NCBI GenBank assembly: GCA_029212615.1
Contig: JARGPJ010000005.1
Location: 62,001-126,000, forward strand
DNA from: Verrucomicrobiales bacterium
GTDB lineage: Bacteria; Verrucomicrobiota; Verrucomicrobiia; Verrucomicrobiales; DEV007
DNA length: 64,000 bases
Direction of reading: 5' to 3'
Below are positions 10,201 through 19,212 of the stretch, piece by piece. Numbering within the stretch: position 1 is the first letter of the stretch; every line of letters starts with the position of its first letter. Below the pieces are notes generated by a model. It searched no databases. It saw only the letters and a program-made list of their open reading frames with translations, and had not been told where the DNA came from. Both the position numbers and the translations under genes were made by a program.

Positions 10201-10610
10201 GTCTGTCCATTCTTCGCGATGATGCCGCGACCCCGCTCATGATAGAGCATCGCATTGTTCTCCGCTGCAGGATGGACGTCGCATTGATACCCTCCGATCG
10301 ACCATTTTCCGATCTCCGGCATTTCCTTGCTGCGATACTGAATTCCTGAATTGTTTCCGGTGACGCGGATTTTTGCGCGAAGCTCAAAGTTCTCGACCTC
10401 ACCGCCGCGATAGATGAGAAACTGATTGTATTCCAGATCCTCAGGCGACTTCGTGCGACCAGTGATGGCACCGTCTTCCACTGCCCAGAACTTCGGATTA
10501 CCATCCCACCCCGTGAGATCCTTTCCGTTAAAAAGACTTTCGAAGCCGTCTTCGGCTTGAGTATGCTGAAATAAGCAAACGGCGGTGATCAGGAGGAGTA
10601 ATTTTCTCAT
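7245..10610 (-). CDS. DUF1080 + membrane-bound-dehydrogenase-type beta-propeller + HEAT-like + c-type cytochrome (CxxCH) multidomain protein
   Basis: Start MRKLLLLITAVCLFQHTQA at 10610; GFESLFNGKDLTGWDG; KPKAKPKAAPAKPKAAAKAAPKPKPKR linker; GRIYASDQYGDFYRFTPP propeller; AACYACHRFGNAGGMTGPDLTGAGGRYSPHDFLDQVINPSKEI. Confidence 0.92.
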   Translation of the reverse strand: MRKLLLLITAVCLFQHTQAEDGFESLFNGKDLTGWDGNPKFWAVEDGAITGRTKSPEDLEYNQFLIYRGGEVENFELRAKIRVTGNNSGIQYRSKEMPEIGKWSIGGYQCDVHPAAENNAMLYHERGRGIIAKNGQTVAVDPEGRKWLTAERDAVAVDTAEWNEYTIIAKGNHVTHLLNGEVTAVVHDYDKEGRCLSGLLAIQVHRGPAMEVQVKDIRLKKLPEGGINPWSNADVPNDAQEIGKPKAKPKAAPAKPKAAAKAAPKPKPKRQTEVGPRIGENQATPVDRIKVPEGFEVELLYSVPGGDQGSWVALANDDKGRIYASDQYGDFYRFTPPAAGEELSEADVEKLPVNIRAINGMAFAFDALYVGVNDYERKIQSGLYRISDSDGNDELDKVEMLKAFESKSDHGVHAIVPTPDGKSLYLVTGNNAVIDGGPVAGTSDNSPVTKTWGDDHLLPRMLDGRGHNRHVLAPGGIIYRVDPDGNNFEIFASGFRNIYDASLNREGELFTYDADMEYDFNTPWYRPTRVNHVVSGGEYGWRNGAGKYPEFYADNLPATVNIGPGSPTGTLFGYGAKFPAKYQNAFYALDWSWGKVYAIHLEQDGASYTGTKEEFITGAPLPVTDAIIHPGDGAMYFAIGGRRVQSGLYRVSYRGADSVAAVDKIPEPTEEAGIRHHLESFHGVEKDGAVSESWEYLDHEDRWVRWAARVAIEHQPVKEWATKALEEKAAERRIEGILALARVAGSAPSQREEGGVSGISTAKRSEIYGSDSELREAILSSLLEVEVDALSEAWKIDYTRVLQIVLVRFGDPSAEHREALIAKLDPSLPSTSYELNWVLLETLVSLQDPGAAEKGMKLLAEAKSQEPQMQFARSLAHLKAGWTPELREQQIEWFLTAANYRGGASFTKFIEFIRNDSLATYTDAEKKTHAELLAKKPEVKSAIENVGAVFAGRTPKMWTLEELSEAAATGMTQRDFENGRKMFAAAACYACHRFGNAGGMTGPDLTGAGGRYSPHDFLDQVINPSKEINEQFAPIVVTQKDGTVVSGVVVNLSGNNVTLNTDLSDPNQRVNVDRTQVESIEVSKVSPMPPMLLNMLTKDEILDLVAYTLSGGDKSNEMFAK

Positions 10611-10827
10611 CAATAAAAAAGAAGGGGGTGATTTTGGACGGCATGACACCGGTTGAAAAGATAATCTCACGAAGAAAAAGCGAAACAGGCACGATAACGC
10701 TCCAAGGGGCCCGAATTTCTGCCATGTCATAGCCAAATCGGACACATCCCCCGATCAGAAATACGAGCCTGACAAATTCGTCATTGAAACTGATGCCGAC
10801 ATCCACGCCGGGTAAAAGGATCGAACC

Positions 10828-12198
10828 CTAGTTAAGAGGATCACCAAAGGCATCGACTTCCACCTTCGCGGCCGCGGAAACAGGACCGGACATTTTCTCA
10901 TCGATAACTGCCTGCAACTTCGACGCGGCAGCAATGGCTTCAGCATCAGGTTCGTCTTCGAGAAGATTCTCTTTGAGCCCGTCACCCGAGATATCGTAAA
11001 GCCGACCATCTGAAAAGAGCTTGTAATGATGATCGAGCGCGAAAATGTGCCGGGCGAACCTTTCCTTATCCCATCCGGGCCTTGGATCATACCAGAAAAA
11101 TGACGCCTCACGTGCCCCCTCATTCTCTCCGAAAAGGGCCGGCGCGAAACTGATCCCGTCGATCGGCCAATCAGCGGGGACCTCGACGCCGGCGAGCTCC
11201 GCCAGGGTCGGAAGGAAATCGGAGGCATCGATGAGATCATCCTTTATCTGCCCCGGATTGATTCTTCCCGGCCAATGCGCAATCAGAGGCACCCTAATCC
11301 CCGTCTGAAGCGGAGAGGCCTTGCCCCCCTGAATCGCTTCACCTCGGAACTGCGTCGTCACCTTCGTGTCGGTGCCATTGTCACTGTAAAAGACAATGAG
11401 CGTGTTCTCTTTGAGACCCGCCGCGGCAAGCCCCTCCTCGAGTTGCCCGACGATCTTGTCCAGGTAGTGCACCATGTCCGGAAAATAGTGATCACTTTCA
11501 TCCAGTCGCATCGCCGGGTCAGCCCATTCCTCTGAATCCGGCGTCGGGTTCACCGGCCAGTGCGGCAGCGCCATGGCATAATAGGCAAAGAACGGCACCT
11601 CCCGTTCACGGGTCATAAAATCGAGAAGAAATTCGACCGAGGTGTCAGGACCATATTTGCCATCAAGCGGTCCGTTCAGCTTCCCGTTCCGATCAAAGCT
11701 GGGATTGCCGTAGCGGGAACCTTTGTCCTCCGTATTCCAGGCATGATAGAGTGACCATTCATCGAACCCGGCATCCTCAACTTTCATCCCGGTACCCCGC
11801 CGGCGATCAGCATTCGGATAATCAGGTGGATCGTAGGACTGCAACTGCCACTTACCGGCGATCGCCGTTTCATAGCCCGCGTCCTGCATGAGGTGCCCGA
11901 AGGTGCGCTCCTTCGGATCAAGGGTGCCGAAGTATAGCCAGTTCCGGTGGTTATACTTTCCCGTCATGATCTGGACCCGGGTTGGCGTACAAAGCGGTTG
12001 AGAATAGGCATGGGTAAAACGAATTCCTTCCTCCGCGAGGCGATCCAGGTTCGGTGTTCCGTAGGACTCCGAACCATAACAGCTCAGGCCCTCGATCCCG
12101 AGATCATCAGCCATGATAAAAAGGATATTTGGCTTCTCTGCCCCGGACAAATTCAATGTCAGGCTCAGAAATAAAAAGTAACAGGGAATGAATTTCAT
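10828..12198 (-). CDS. Sulfatase (arylsulfatase-like)
   Basis: MKFIPCYFLFLSLTLNLSGAEKPNILFIMADDLGIEGLSCYG...QPLCTPTRVQIMTGKYNHRN; C-T-P-T-R. Confidence 0.94.
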   Translation of the reverse strand: MKFIPCYFLFLSLTLNLSGAEKPNILFIMADDLGIEGLSCYGSESYGTPNLDRLAEEGIRFTHAYSQPLCTPTRVQIMTGKYNHRNWLYFGTLDPKERTFGHLMQDAGYETAIAGKWQLQSYDPPDYPNADRRRGTGMKVEDAGFDEWSLYHAWNTEDKGSRYGNPSFDRNGKLNGPLDGKYGPDTSVEFLLDFMTREREVPFFAYYAMALPHWPVNPTPDSEEWADPAMRLDESDHYFPDMVHYLDKIVGQLEEGLAAAGLKENTLIVFYSDNGTDTKVTTQFRGEAIQGGKASPLQTGIRVPLIAHWPGRINPGQIKDDLIDASDFLPTLAELAGVEVPADWPIDGISFAPALFGENEGAREASFFWYDPRPGWDKERFARHIFALDHHYKLFSDGRLYDISGDGLKENLLEDEPDAEAIAAASKLQAVIDEKMSGPVSAAAKVEVDAFGDPLN

Positions 12199-12199
12199 C

Positions 12200-13642
12200 T
12201 TAATTACGTTTGTGAGGGGGCAGGCCGACGAAAGGTTTAAGCTGAGCAGAGAGTTGTTTGATCAAGTCAGCCTTTGATTCATCTGAAGCGAGATTGGTGA
12301 TCTCTTCCGGATCATTCTCATGATCGTAAAGTTCACGCCCTGCCTCTCCCTCAAGCCACTCGGTGTACCGCCAGCGATCCGTCCGAATTGAGTATCCCCA
12401 CGCCTCAGGGCTGTGCCAGATCTGGGTCACAGCAGGCTTCTCCCATTTGGCATTGTCAGGATCAGAAAGCAAAGGACGAAGAGACGCCCCCTCCAGATTC
12501 TCCGGAGCGGTCAATCCGCAGAGATCCGCAAGGGTGGGATACAGGTCAAGCAACTCAACCGGCTTCATCGTTGACGCACCCTCAGCCAATCCGGGGGCCG
12601 CTATGATCATCGGCATCTTGGCGGAACGCTCGAAAGCCTTACGCTTATACCAGAGCCCCTTCTCTCCAAGAAAGTAGCCATGATCGGACCAGAAAACGAT
12701 AATGGTGTTCTCGATGAGTCCAGTCTCTTCCAGCGCATCAAGGAGACGCCCGACCTGAGCATCAACGAAACTGTTGCACGCATAGTACGCCTGTTTGCAG
12801 CGGCGGGCCTCTTCCACGGTGACGTCTTCAAAATAATACGGCCAGTGCTTTATATCACGCTGCATCGCCATCGGAGGAACATCGAGGAGGTCCGCCTTCG
12901 CTTCATCCAGATCAGGTATCGTGATCTCATCCAGAGGATACATATCGAAGTAACGCTTCGGCGCGACGTAGGGACAGTGCGGGTTAAAAAATCCAGCGGC
13001 GAGAAAGAAGGGCTCGTCCTTCTTCTCCTTCATCAACTCGATGATCTTCGTCGCGACCATGCCGTCGGTATGTTCCCCGTCCTCACTGACAGGATCCCAC
13101 CACGCCATCGAAATGCCGAGCCCTTTATCCTGCCGCCCTTTACCATAACGGATAATATTCTCCTCCTGGAGACTGTCGATACCCTGCGGGTTGTATCGCT
13201 CATCCCAGGTCTCAGGGTCGTCATTGCCGTCCGTGCCAATCATACTCGGATTACCGTAGTGATAAATCTTTCCGGCACGGGCTGAGAAGTAGCCGTTCCG
13301 GCGAAAGAGCTGCCCCAGAGTGACGAGGTCAGGATTCCTCTCGCGAAGCTCATGCTTCAAGGTATGCAGATCCAGCGTATCAGGCCGCAGCCCGGTCATG
13401 AGGCTCGCCCGGCTCGGCCCACACAATGGTTGCTGACAGTAGGCGCGATCGAAGCGCACCCCCATCGAGGCAAGACGTTCGAGATTTGGCGTTTTGACCT
13501 GATCGTAGCCAAAGGCACTGAGGTCATTGTTCATGTCATCAGCGGCGATGAAAAGAACGTTGTATTTTTCTTCTCCCGAGGCCGGGGAAAGATAGAGAAA
13601 GCCGGTGACGACCAGGCAGAATAGGGAGCGAAACATCATCAC
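12200..13642 (-). CDS. Sulfatase (iduronate-2-sulfatase-like)
   Basis: YNVLFIAADDMNNDLSAFGYDQVKTPNLERLA...QQPLCGPSRASLMTGLRPDTLDL; C-G-P-S-R. Confidence 0.94.
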   Translation of the reverse strand: MMMFRSLFCLVVTGFLYLSPASGEEKYNVLFIAADDMNNDLSAFGYDQVKTPNLERLASMGVRFDRAYCQQPLCGPSRASLMTGLRPDTLDLHTLKHELRERNPDLVTLGQLFRRNGYFSARAGKIYHYGNPSMIGTDGNDDPETWDERYNPQGIDSLQEENIIRYGKGRQDKGLGISMAWWDPVSEDGEHTDGMVATKIIELMKEKKDEPFFLAAGFFNPHCPYVAPKRYFDMYPLDEITIPDLDEAKADLLDVPPMAMQRDIKHWPYYFEDVTVEEARRCKQAYYACNSFVDAQVGRLLDALEETGLIENTIIVFWSDHGYFLGEKGLWYKRKAFERSAKMPMIIAAPGLAEGASTMKPVELLDLYPTLADLCGLTAPENLEGASLRPLLSDPDNAKWEKPAVTQIWHSPEAWGYSIRTDRWRYTEWLEGEAGRELYDHENDPEEITNLASDESKADLIKQLSAQLKPFVGLPPHKRN

Positions 13643-13701
13643 TCATGGATTGCCCTGTCAGCGCAAAAATGTCAATCCCCGATCTCCCGCAACCCGCTAA
13701 C

Positions 13702-14391
13702 TTAACGGGCGCTCCATCGGTCCAGAACCTGATACAAAACCGCTCCACCGGCAGCCCCGTGCGTTGAAAAGCCTTCCACCATCTCCATCGATGACTGCAC
13801 CGTAGGCCCTCCCGCCTCGACTTCGCCGGCAAAGGCTTGAAGGAAACCGCTGAGTGACTCTTCATTCACTTCAACATGGCACTGCAGTCCCAAACACTGC
13901 TCGCCCCATTGGAACGCCTGCACCGCGCAAATCTTTGAAGAAGCCAACAACTTTGCCGCCGGAGGCAACTGAATCTGTTCGCCATGCCAGTGAAACACCG
14001 TCATCCTGTCCGGGAGAGCTTCAAGCAGATGCTCCCCTCTCTCCCTTTTAAAAACCGGAAACCAGCCGATTTCCGCCTGAAGCCCCGGGACCACTCTCCC
14101 CCCGATCGCTAAAGCCATCATCTGGGCGCCAAGACACACCCCGAGAACCGGTTTTCCGGAATCCATAAACTCGCGAACGCGATCCATCGCAAAGGCAACA
14201 TCCGGATTCTCGATCGCATCGTTTGCGCTCATGGGGCCTCCCATGATCACAAAAGCATCATAATCCTCAAGTTCGATGACAGGAGCATTCACCGCCAGAA
14301 AACGATCCATCGAGTATCCACGGTCCTCAGCCCAGGTGGCGATTCGCGCAGGTCCCTCCTCGGCGAAATTCTGGAGACAAGCTATTTTCAT
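13702..14391 (-). CDS. Class I glutamine amidotransferase (GMP-synthase-like GATase domain)
   Basis: FVIMGGPMSAND, PVLGVCLGAQMMALAIGG (nucleophile elbow), FHWHGEQ, LGLQCHVE. ATGA overlap with the upstream gene. Confidence 0.9.
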   Translation of the reverse strand: MKIACLQNFAEEGPARIATWAEDRGYSMDRFLAVNAPVIELEDYDAFVIMGGPMSANDAIENPDVAFAMDRVREFMDSGKPVLGVCLGAQMMALAIGGRVVPGLQAEIGWFPVFKRERGEHLLEALPDRMTVFHWHGEQIQLPPAAKLLASSKICAVQAFQWGEQCLGLQCHVEVNEESLSGFLQAFAGEVEAGGPTVQSSMEMVEGFSTHGAAGGAVLYQVLDRWSAR

Positions 14392-15116
14392 GGATCGAGA
14401 AGTCGGAAAAGTTGACCGGGATAACTCGTACTATCCGGCCCCGCCTTACCCGCTTTTTTCATGCCAGCCCCATAGGTAATGCTGTCACCAAGACAAACAA
14501 CTGTCGAACGATCGCCAACCCACTCCAGCCCGGCCAATGCCTCGTGAAGCGCTTCCGCAATAACCGCATACCCTTCCGCTGTGGGATGAACCCCGTCTTT
14601 CACCCCGCTGTTCGTTTCATTCCGAATCAGGGACGCAGGAAGCTCACTTGCGCCGCCCCTTTCCTTGAAAAGCGCGTGAATATCGACAACCTGCACCGCC
14701 GGTCGATCCCCCGCTTTTCGAATGAGTTGATTCAATGCCAAAACCCTCTCATCCGGCGAGATCCCTCCATACGCCTCCCTCGAATGCCGGGCCAGCAAAT
14801 AGCCGCTATGACAGGGGGGAATCGTCATGATCAACAGCCGACTGCCGCTCTCGATGATCTCAGCAATGAGAGAAGCAAGGTTCGCTTCAAAAGCAGCCGG
14901 TGAGCTCAGCTTCCGGGAATTGAGAGCGTCATTCGTACCGACCATTAAGATGACGAGGTCCGGCTCCCGCGAGAGCACATCCTCTTCAAGTCGCTCTAAC
15001 AAATCAGCCGAAGAATTTCCTCCCACCCCTGCATTGATCACCGTCAAGGCCGCGGCCGGGCTCACTGAAACGTGAACAAGCGCGAGAAACAGGAACGATA
15101 AAAACAAGCGGATCAT
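14388..15116 (-). CDS. Secreted SGNH/GDSL hydrolase with circularly permuted block order
   Basis: Signal peptide MIRLFLSFLFLALVHVSVSPAAA, then LTVINAGVGGNSSADLLERL (block II), VGTNDAL (block III), DGVHPTAEGY (block V), and C-terminal STVVCLGDSITYGAGMKKAGKAGPDSTSYPGQLFRLLDP* (block I). In-frame TGA at 15135-15137 rules out an N-terminal extension. Confidence 0.9.
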   Translation of the reverse strand: MIRLFLSFLFLALVHVSVSPAAALTVINAGVGGNSSADLLERLEEDVLSREPDLVILMVGTNDALNSRKLSSPAAFEANLASLIAEIIESGSRLLIMTIPPCHSGYLLARHSREAYGGISPDERVLALNQLIRKAGDRPAVQVVDIHALFKERGGASELPASLIRNETNSGVKDGVHPTAEGYAVIAEALHEALAGLEWVGDRSTVVCLGDSITYGAGMKKAGKAGPDSTSYPGQLFRLLDP

Positions 15117-16528
15117 TCCCTCTTCAAAGCCGGCTCAAACACTTGAAAGAAATCGACCTGAGCTGATCCACCGTCAACAGGGCGGAGCTCCAGAGTATGC
15201 TCAGTATTTGGAAGGACTTCAGCCAGCCTTACCACGAAGCTTTCACCATCCTCTCCCTGGAAGTTCACCTCATCACTCACGGAACGCCTCACTTCAAAGG
15301 TGAAGAAATCTCCGGCACGATTCCTTTCAGCGCGCCGCCAGAGATAGGGACTGATTTCAATCTGTCCGGAATCACTCGTGAAAGGCTCGAAGGCATTCCC
15401 CTGTCCATCGGGTCCTGTCACGCTGCCTTCAATCCTGTAGTCACCACGATCACTTGTCATCTCGATCCTCCAGGTTTGGGGAATCACCTCATCCCGCAGG
15501 GTCACTCCGTGAGGCGACTGATCACGGGGGTTCGAACCTTTACCCACTTTAGCATTCCGCGGATCCGGCAAGACATAACTCATGAGAAATGCGTCGATCT
15601 CCCGGGCGGGCCTTCCATCGATGAACACCTCAAAGCGCCCCCCTTCCGGGGACTGTTGACCAATCAGGTCAATGCGATTCCCTGTGAACCGAACCGTGTA
15701 TCCGCCCTCATCACCCACCTGAGGCTGAATCTTGCGTTCACGGGATGATGGCTCATAGCTGAAGGGGGAATCAGGTTGAAAATGAGCAGCTATGTTAGAG
15801 TTCACAATCCATGCCCCATAGTCACTCTGGTGCACGGCATCCTTCAAGAGAGCCTCAATCGGAAGATCGTTTTCTCTCAAGTAGGTCGCCCAGTCACGTC
15901 GGCTTTCCACAAACTCGACTCCATACTTCCGGCACACAGCCCTCACCGCTTCGACATCCTGGTCGGGAGAATTTTCCGACTTCCCCCACATCTCCTGACC
16001 TCTCAATCTCCAGTGGATACTGGGAACAATGATATCCGCAGTCGTCTGGGACTGAATTTCAACGATCAGTTTTTCAAGGTCCTCCGGCTTGCCCAGCGTA
16101 TAGGTGATCACAAGATCCGGCTGATCCGGAACAAGGAGATGCCTTGCCCATCCTCTCAGGTATTGCCACGGGCAGGAGTTACCGACCATTTTTTCATAGC
16201 GGATCTCCGGCGCATTGGGAAACCGCTTCGGAATCTCCTCCTGCCAGAACTCACCACTACCAAGCATGTTCGTGTAACTCGAACCGATCGCCCAAATCAG
16301 GAATGGTCGATCCGGTTCTAAACCGTTCTTCAATTTATGCATTGTCAGGGCAAGATGCTGCCCCGCCTTCGGACCGGATTTAGCGACATATTTCGCCGCC
16401 CCCTCCGGTTTTCCCATCGAGAAAACAGGCTCATCCGTGATGAGGCTTCGCCCCGCTTCCCGGGACTCAACCCTGTCAGGAATGAGACCTAACAGAGTTA
16501 AAAACACGATCAGCACCCCCCTGCTCAT
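15113..16528 (-). CDS. Divergent SGNH/GDSL-like secreted hydrolase with C-terminal beta-sandwich
   Basis: FLIWAIGSSYTNMLG (block I-like), YEKMVGNSCPWQYL (block II-like), DAVHQSDYGAWIVNSNIAAHF (block V-like); signal peptide. Confidence 0.7.
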   Translation of the reverse strand: MSRGVLIVFLTLLGLIPDRVESREAGRSLITDEPVFSMGKPEGAAKYVAKSGPKAGQHLALTMHKLKNGLEPDRPFLIWAIGSSYTNMLGSGEFWQEEIPKRFPNAPEIRYEKMVGNSCPWQYLRGWARHLLVPDQPDLVITYTLGKPEDLEKLIVEIQSQTTADIIVPSIHWRLRGQEMWGKSENSPDQDVEAVRAVCRKYGVEFVESRRDWATYLRENDLPIEALLKDAVHQSDYGAWIVNSNIAAHFQPDSPFSYEPSSRERKIQPQVGDEGGYTVRFTGNRIDLIGQQSPEGGRFEVFIDGRPAREIDAFLMSYVLPDPRNAKVGKGSNPRDQSPHGVTLRDEVIPQTWRIEMTSDRGDYRIEGSVTGPDGQGNAFEPFTSDSGQIEISPYLWRRAERNRAGDFFTFEVRRSVSDEVNFQGEDGESFVVRLAEVLPNTEHTLELRPVDGGSAQVDFFQVFEPALKRE

Positions 16529-17424
16529 GCCATCTCCTCCATGACCCGCTCGATAAGATTTTTCGTCAGCTTGATCCCTTCAATGGGAGAAACTTCATGG
16601 CCTTCAAACTCAATCCCGATGTACCCGGAGAACCCGCTGTCTTTCACAATCTTAAGCATGCGACGGTAATCGACATTGGCCTCATTCCCCTCTGCATCAA
16701 AGCTCTTCGCCTTCGCGCAGACAATCTTCGCCCAGGGCATCATTTCCTCGACGCCCAGATACGGATCATACTCCTTAAAATTCTGAAAATCAGGAAGGGT
16801 TCCGCAACCCTCCATCGCGACCCCCTTCATGACTTCGGCAATCCAGGCTCCGTTGCTGGAATGGCCACCGTGGTTCTCCACCACGATGCCAAGCTCATAC
16901 TCCGACTCCGCGACTGCTGTAAGCGACTTCAGCCCGGCAACGGCGTGCCTTTTCTGCTCTTCGGCGTCTCCGCCTGATCGCACATCGACACGAATGCACT
17001 GTCCGCCGAGAATCTGCATGGCCTCAAGCCAGGGACGGTATCCCTCGATGGCCGCAGCCCTCACCGCAGGGTCCGGTGAATCCAGAGCCGCTTTACTCCG
17101 ACACAGCATCATCGTGTTCACCGCACCGAGATCATCCGTGCGTTTCCGGAGCTCTTTGAAAAATCCGGCGTTTCCGGCCAGTTCCTCCATGTGCCCGTTG
17201 AAATACTCAAGAGCCTTGATTCCCGTCCCCTCGACCACCGTCTTCGGGTAATCATTCATCGCGAGAGCTCCGGACTTCAGTTCCCGGTTAAAACTGTATT
17301 GCTGCACCGCAAGCTTTAACCACGGGTCGCCGGTCGAAACCGGATCTTTAGCAGACAATGAAAAAGCGGGAGCAGCGGCTCCGGCGGAAAGGGCGATCGT
17401 TTGAAGCGCGTGACGTCTATTCAT
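16525..17424 (-). CDS. Tat-exported sugar phosphate isomerase/epimerase-like TIM barrel protein
   Basis: Start MNRRHALQTIALSAGAAAPAFS (Tat-like); LAVQQYSFNRELKSG, GIVVENHGGHSSN, CGTLPDFQNF, GYIGIEFEG; paralogue of 25212-26111. Confidence 0.87.
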   Translation of the reverse strand: MNRRHALQTIALSAGAAAPAFSLSAKDPVSTGDPWLKLAVQQYSFNRELKSGALAMNDYPKTVVEGTGIKALEYFNGHMEELAGNAGFFKELRKRTDDLGAVNTMMLCRSKAALDSPDPAVRAAAIEGYRPWLEAMQILGGQCIRVDVRSGGDAEEQKRHAVAGLKSLTAVAESEYELGIVVENHGGHSSNGAWIAEVMKGVAMEGCGTLPDFQNFKEYDPYLGVEEMMPWAKIVCAKAKSFDAEGNEANVDYRRMLKIVKDSGFSGYIGIEFEGHEVSPIEGIKLTKNLIERVMEEMA

Positions 17425-17471
17425 AGCACGGCACTCCAACGTGATTCCCTCCCTCCGTCAAGCTCGCGGGC

Positions 17472-19076
17472 CTACGGCATCGGGGCTCCAATGCACAGGA
17501 TCTCCTTCATCGTGTGAGCGTAAAGCCTGCCGTTTGCGTAACTCATGGAAGCCAGCGACCAGGTCTCCCCGCCCCTTCCCAGATCATTCACCGCGATGAT
17601 CGCGTCAGGGTTCAATTCCCCGGCACGAGTATCGATCACGTAGACGGTCCCTGTCACGACCGGGAGAAAGAGGTATGGACCAACGCAGGTGGGACTCGCT
17701 GCAGAAATGTGACCCCAACCACTGCCGTCACTGCCTTTGTCCCCCACTGAAAACCCGGCCGCATTGAGGGGACGGTTGTCGGGATCAGCCTTGCCCCACA
17801 ACCAAATGTCATTCTCCCTTTTTTCCTCATCAGCCAAGAGCTGTGCCGGGAGTTCGAGATACTCAACCGCTCCGGACTCAATGTTCACCCGGCCAAGATA
17901 GTGAAAATGATGAGAGAGAAACCAATGCCAATTTCCTACCACGAGATTTGCCTGGTTCGTGTTGGGGTGTCCTTTCCCCGCCTTAATCGCGACATCTGTT
18001 TCCTTTTCCCAGCCTTTTCCATCATTCCCCCTTTTCCAGAGCATTGCCCCCTCATACAGTGGCTGCTCCCGAAGCACCTTCCCTGTCGCGGCATCAAGAA
18101 CAAGATGGCGCCCCCGGCTGAAACCGAAAACGTAGTCACTGTTCCAGTGGCAGGCGAAAGAGGGATCGTAGCCGGCAATCTCCTCAGCCCAGAGCGTTTG
18201 ACCTTCGCTGCCGGGCTCAAGACTTGTCAGGGAATGTCCGTAGGGCTTTTCGATGGGAGCGTGAGGCCCTCCCCGCGCATGAGAAACGGCAAGCTCTCCC
18301 TCCGCTGTCCTCCCCACGACCGGAGTAGTGTGAATTGAAGTGCCGAGCCTCTCCCTCCACTTTACCTCTCCATTCCACTTATCGATCCCGTGAAGGTATG
18401 TCCACACCTCCCTTTCATCGACGCCGTCGGGAACTCCGGTGCCATGCTCAGACTTCACTCCCGGCGCAGCCCACTTCTGCATGAGTGATCCGACTGCTTT
18501 ATTTGCCACTTCGACATTTAGAATGAATTCTCCCGCGAGAAACGGCTCAGCCTGACGGTTATTGTGTTTGAAGCGCGGCGTCCACTCACGCAACCAGACT
18601 TCATTCCCTTCAAAATCATAGCAGCCCATCGAACCGCACCGGTTGAAGAACCAAACATACTCACCATCGGTAACCGGAGCGAAGACCGTTCCATCCGTGA
18701 ATCCTCCAGCAAGGGAAATGAAAGCCGTTCCCGGCAAGATCACTTCCCAGAGAACTTCGCCACTATCTGCATCGAGACAGAATCCGATGATATCCGTAAC
18801 GGCATTCTTTTCCTCCTCCTTCCTGATCGGCACGTGAGTGGTCACAAAAACGCGATCCCCCCATATCGTGACATTGCTCATCCCTGCCTCCGGTAGAGCA
18901 GTTCGCCATCGAATGTTCTCATTTCGTGTCGCACTCCACTCGGTAGGCGGATTACCCTCAACCTGCCAATTGCGGTTTGGGCCCGCCGCTTCCGGCCAGT
19001 TCCCCACTTCTTCCGCATAGAGAAAACCGGCAGAGAAAGTAAGGAAAAAGAACAAGGTAAAATAGAATCGAATCAT
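17472..19076 (-). CDS. PQQ-binding-like beta-propeller repeat protein, secreted
   Basis: Signal peptide; [90 protein letters not shown]. Confidence 0.87.
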   Translation of the reverse strand: MIRFYFTLFFFLTFSAGFLYAEEVGNWPEAAGPNRNWQVEGNPPTEWSATRNENIRWRTALPEAGMSNVTIWGDRVFVTTHVPIRKEEEKNAVTDIIGFCLDADSGEVLWEVILPGTAFISLAGGFTDGTVFAPVTDGEYVWFFNRCGSMGCYDFEGNEVWLREWTPRFKHNNRQAEPFLAGEFILNVEVANKAVGSLMQKWAAPGVKSEHGTGVPDGVDEREVWTYLHGIDKWNGEVKWRERLGTSIHTTPVVGRTAEGELAVSHARGGPHAPIEKPYGHSLTSLEPGSEGQTLWAEEIAGYDPSFACHWNSDYVFGFSRGRHLVLDAATGKVLREQPLYEGAMLWKRGNDGKGWEKETDVAIKAGKGHPNTNQANLVVGNWHWFLSHHFHYLGRVNIESGAVEYLELPAQLLADEEKRENDIWLWGKADPDNRPLNAAGFSVGDKGSDGSGWGHISAASPTCVGPYLFLPVVTGTVYVIDTRAGELNPDAIIAVNDLGRGGETWSLASMSYANGRLYAHTMKEILCIGAPMP

Positions 19077-19212
19077 GAGACCATGCCATGGAACGAAGTG
19101 AAAACCACCAGGTCAAGATTATACCTGCGTGACCGGAATACCTGAATTCAACTCCCGGCCCTATCGTGATTGACCGACCTGACAAGACAGACTTATCACT
19201 CTACTGTGCCTT

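Noticed and set aside
9372-10349. 325-aa plus-strand ORF
   Set aside because: Antisense to the 7245-10610 gene; low plausibility composition.
10815-10832. GGGTTCGATCC on the minus strand, resembling a tRNA T-arm
   Set aside because: It overlaps the 3' end of the 10828-12198 sulfatase region and has no matching acceptor, anticodon or D-arm.
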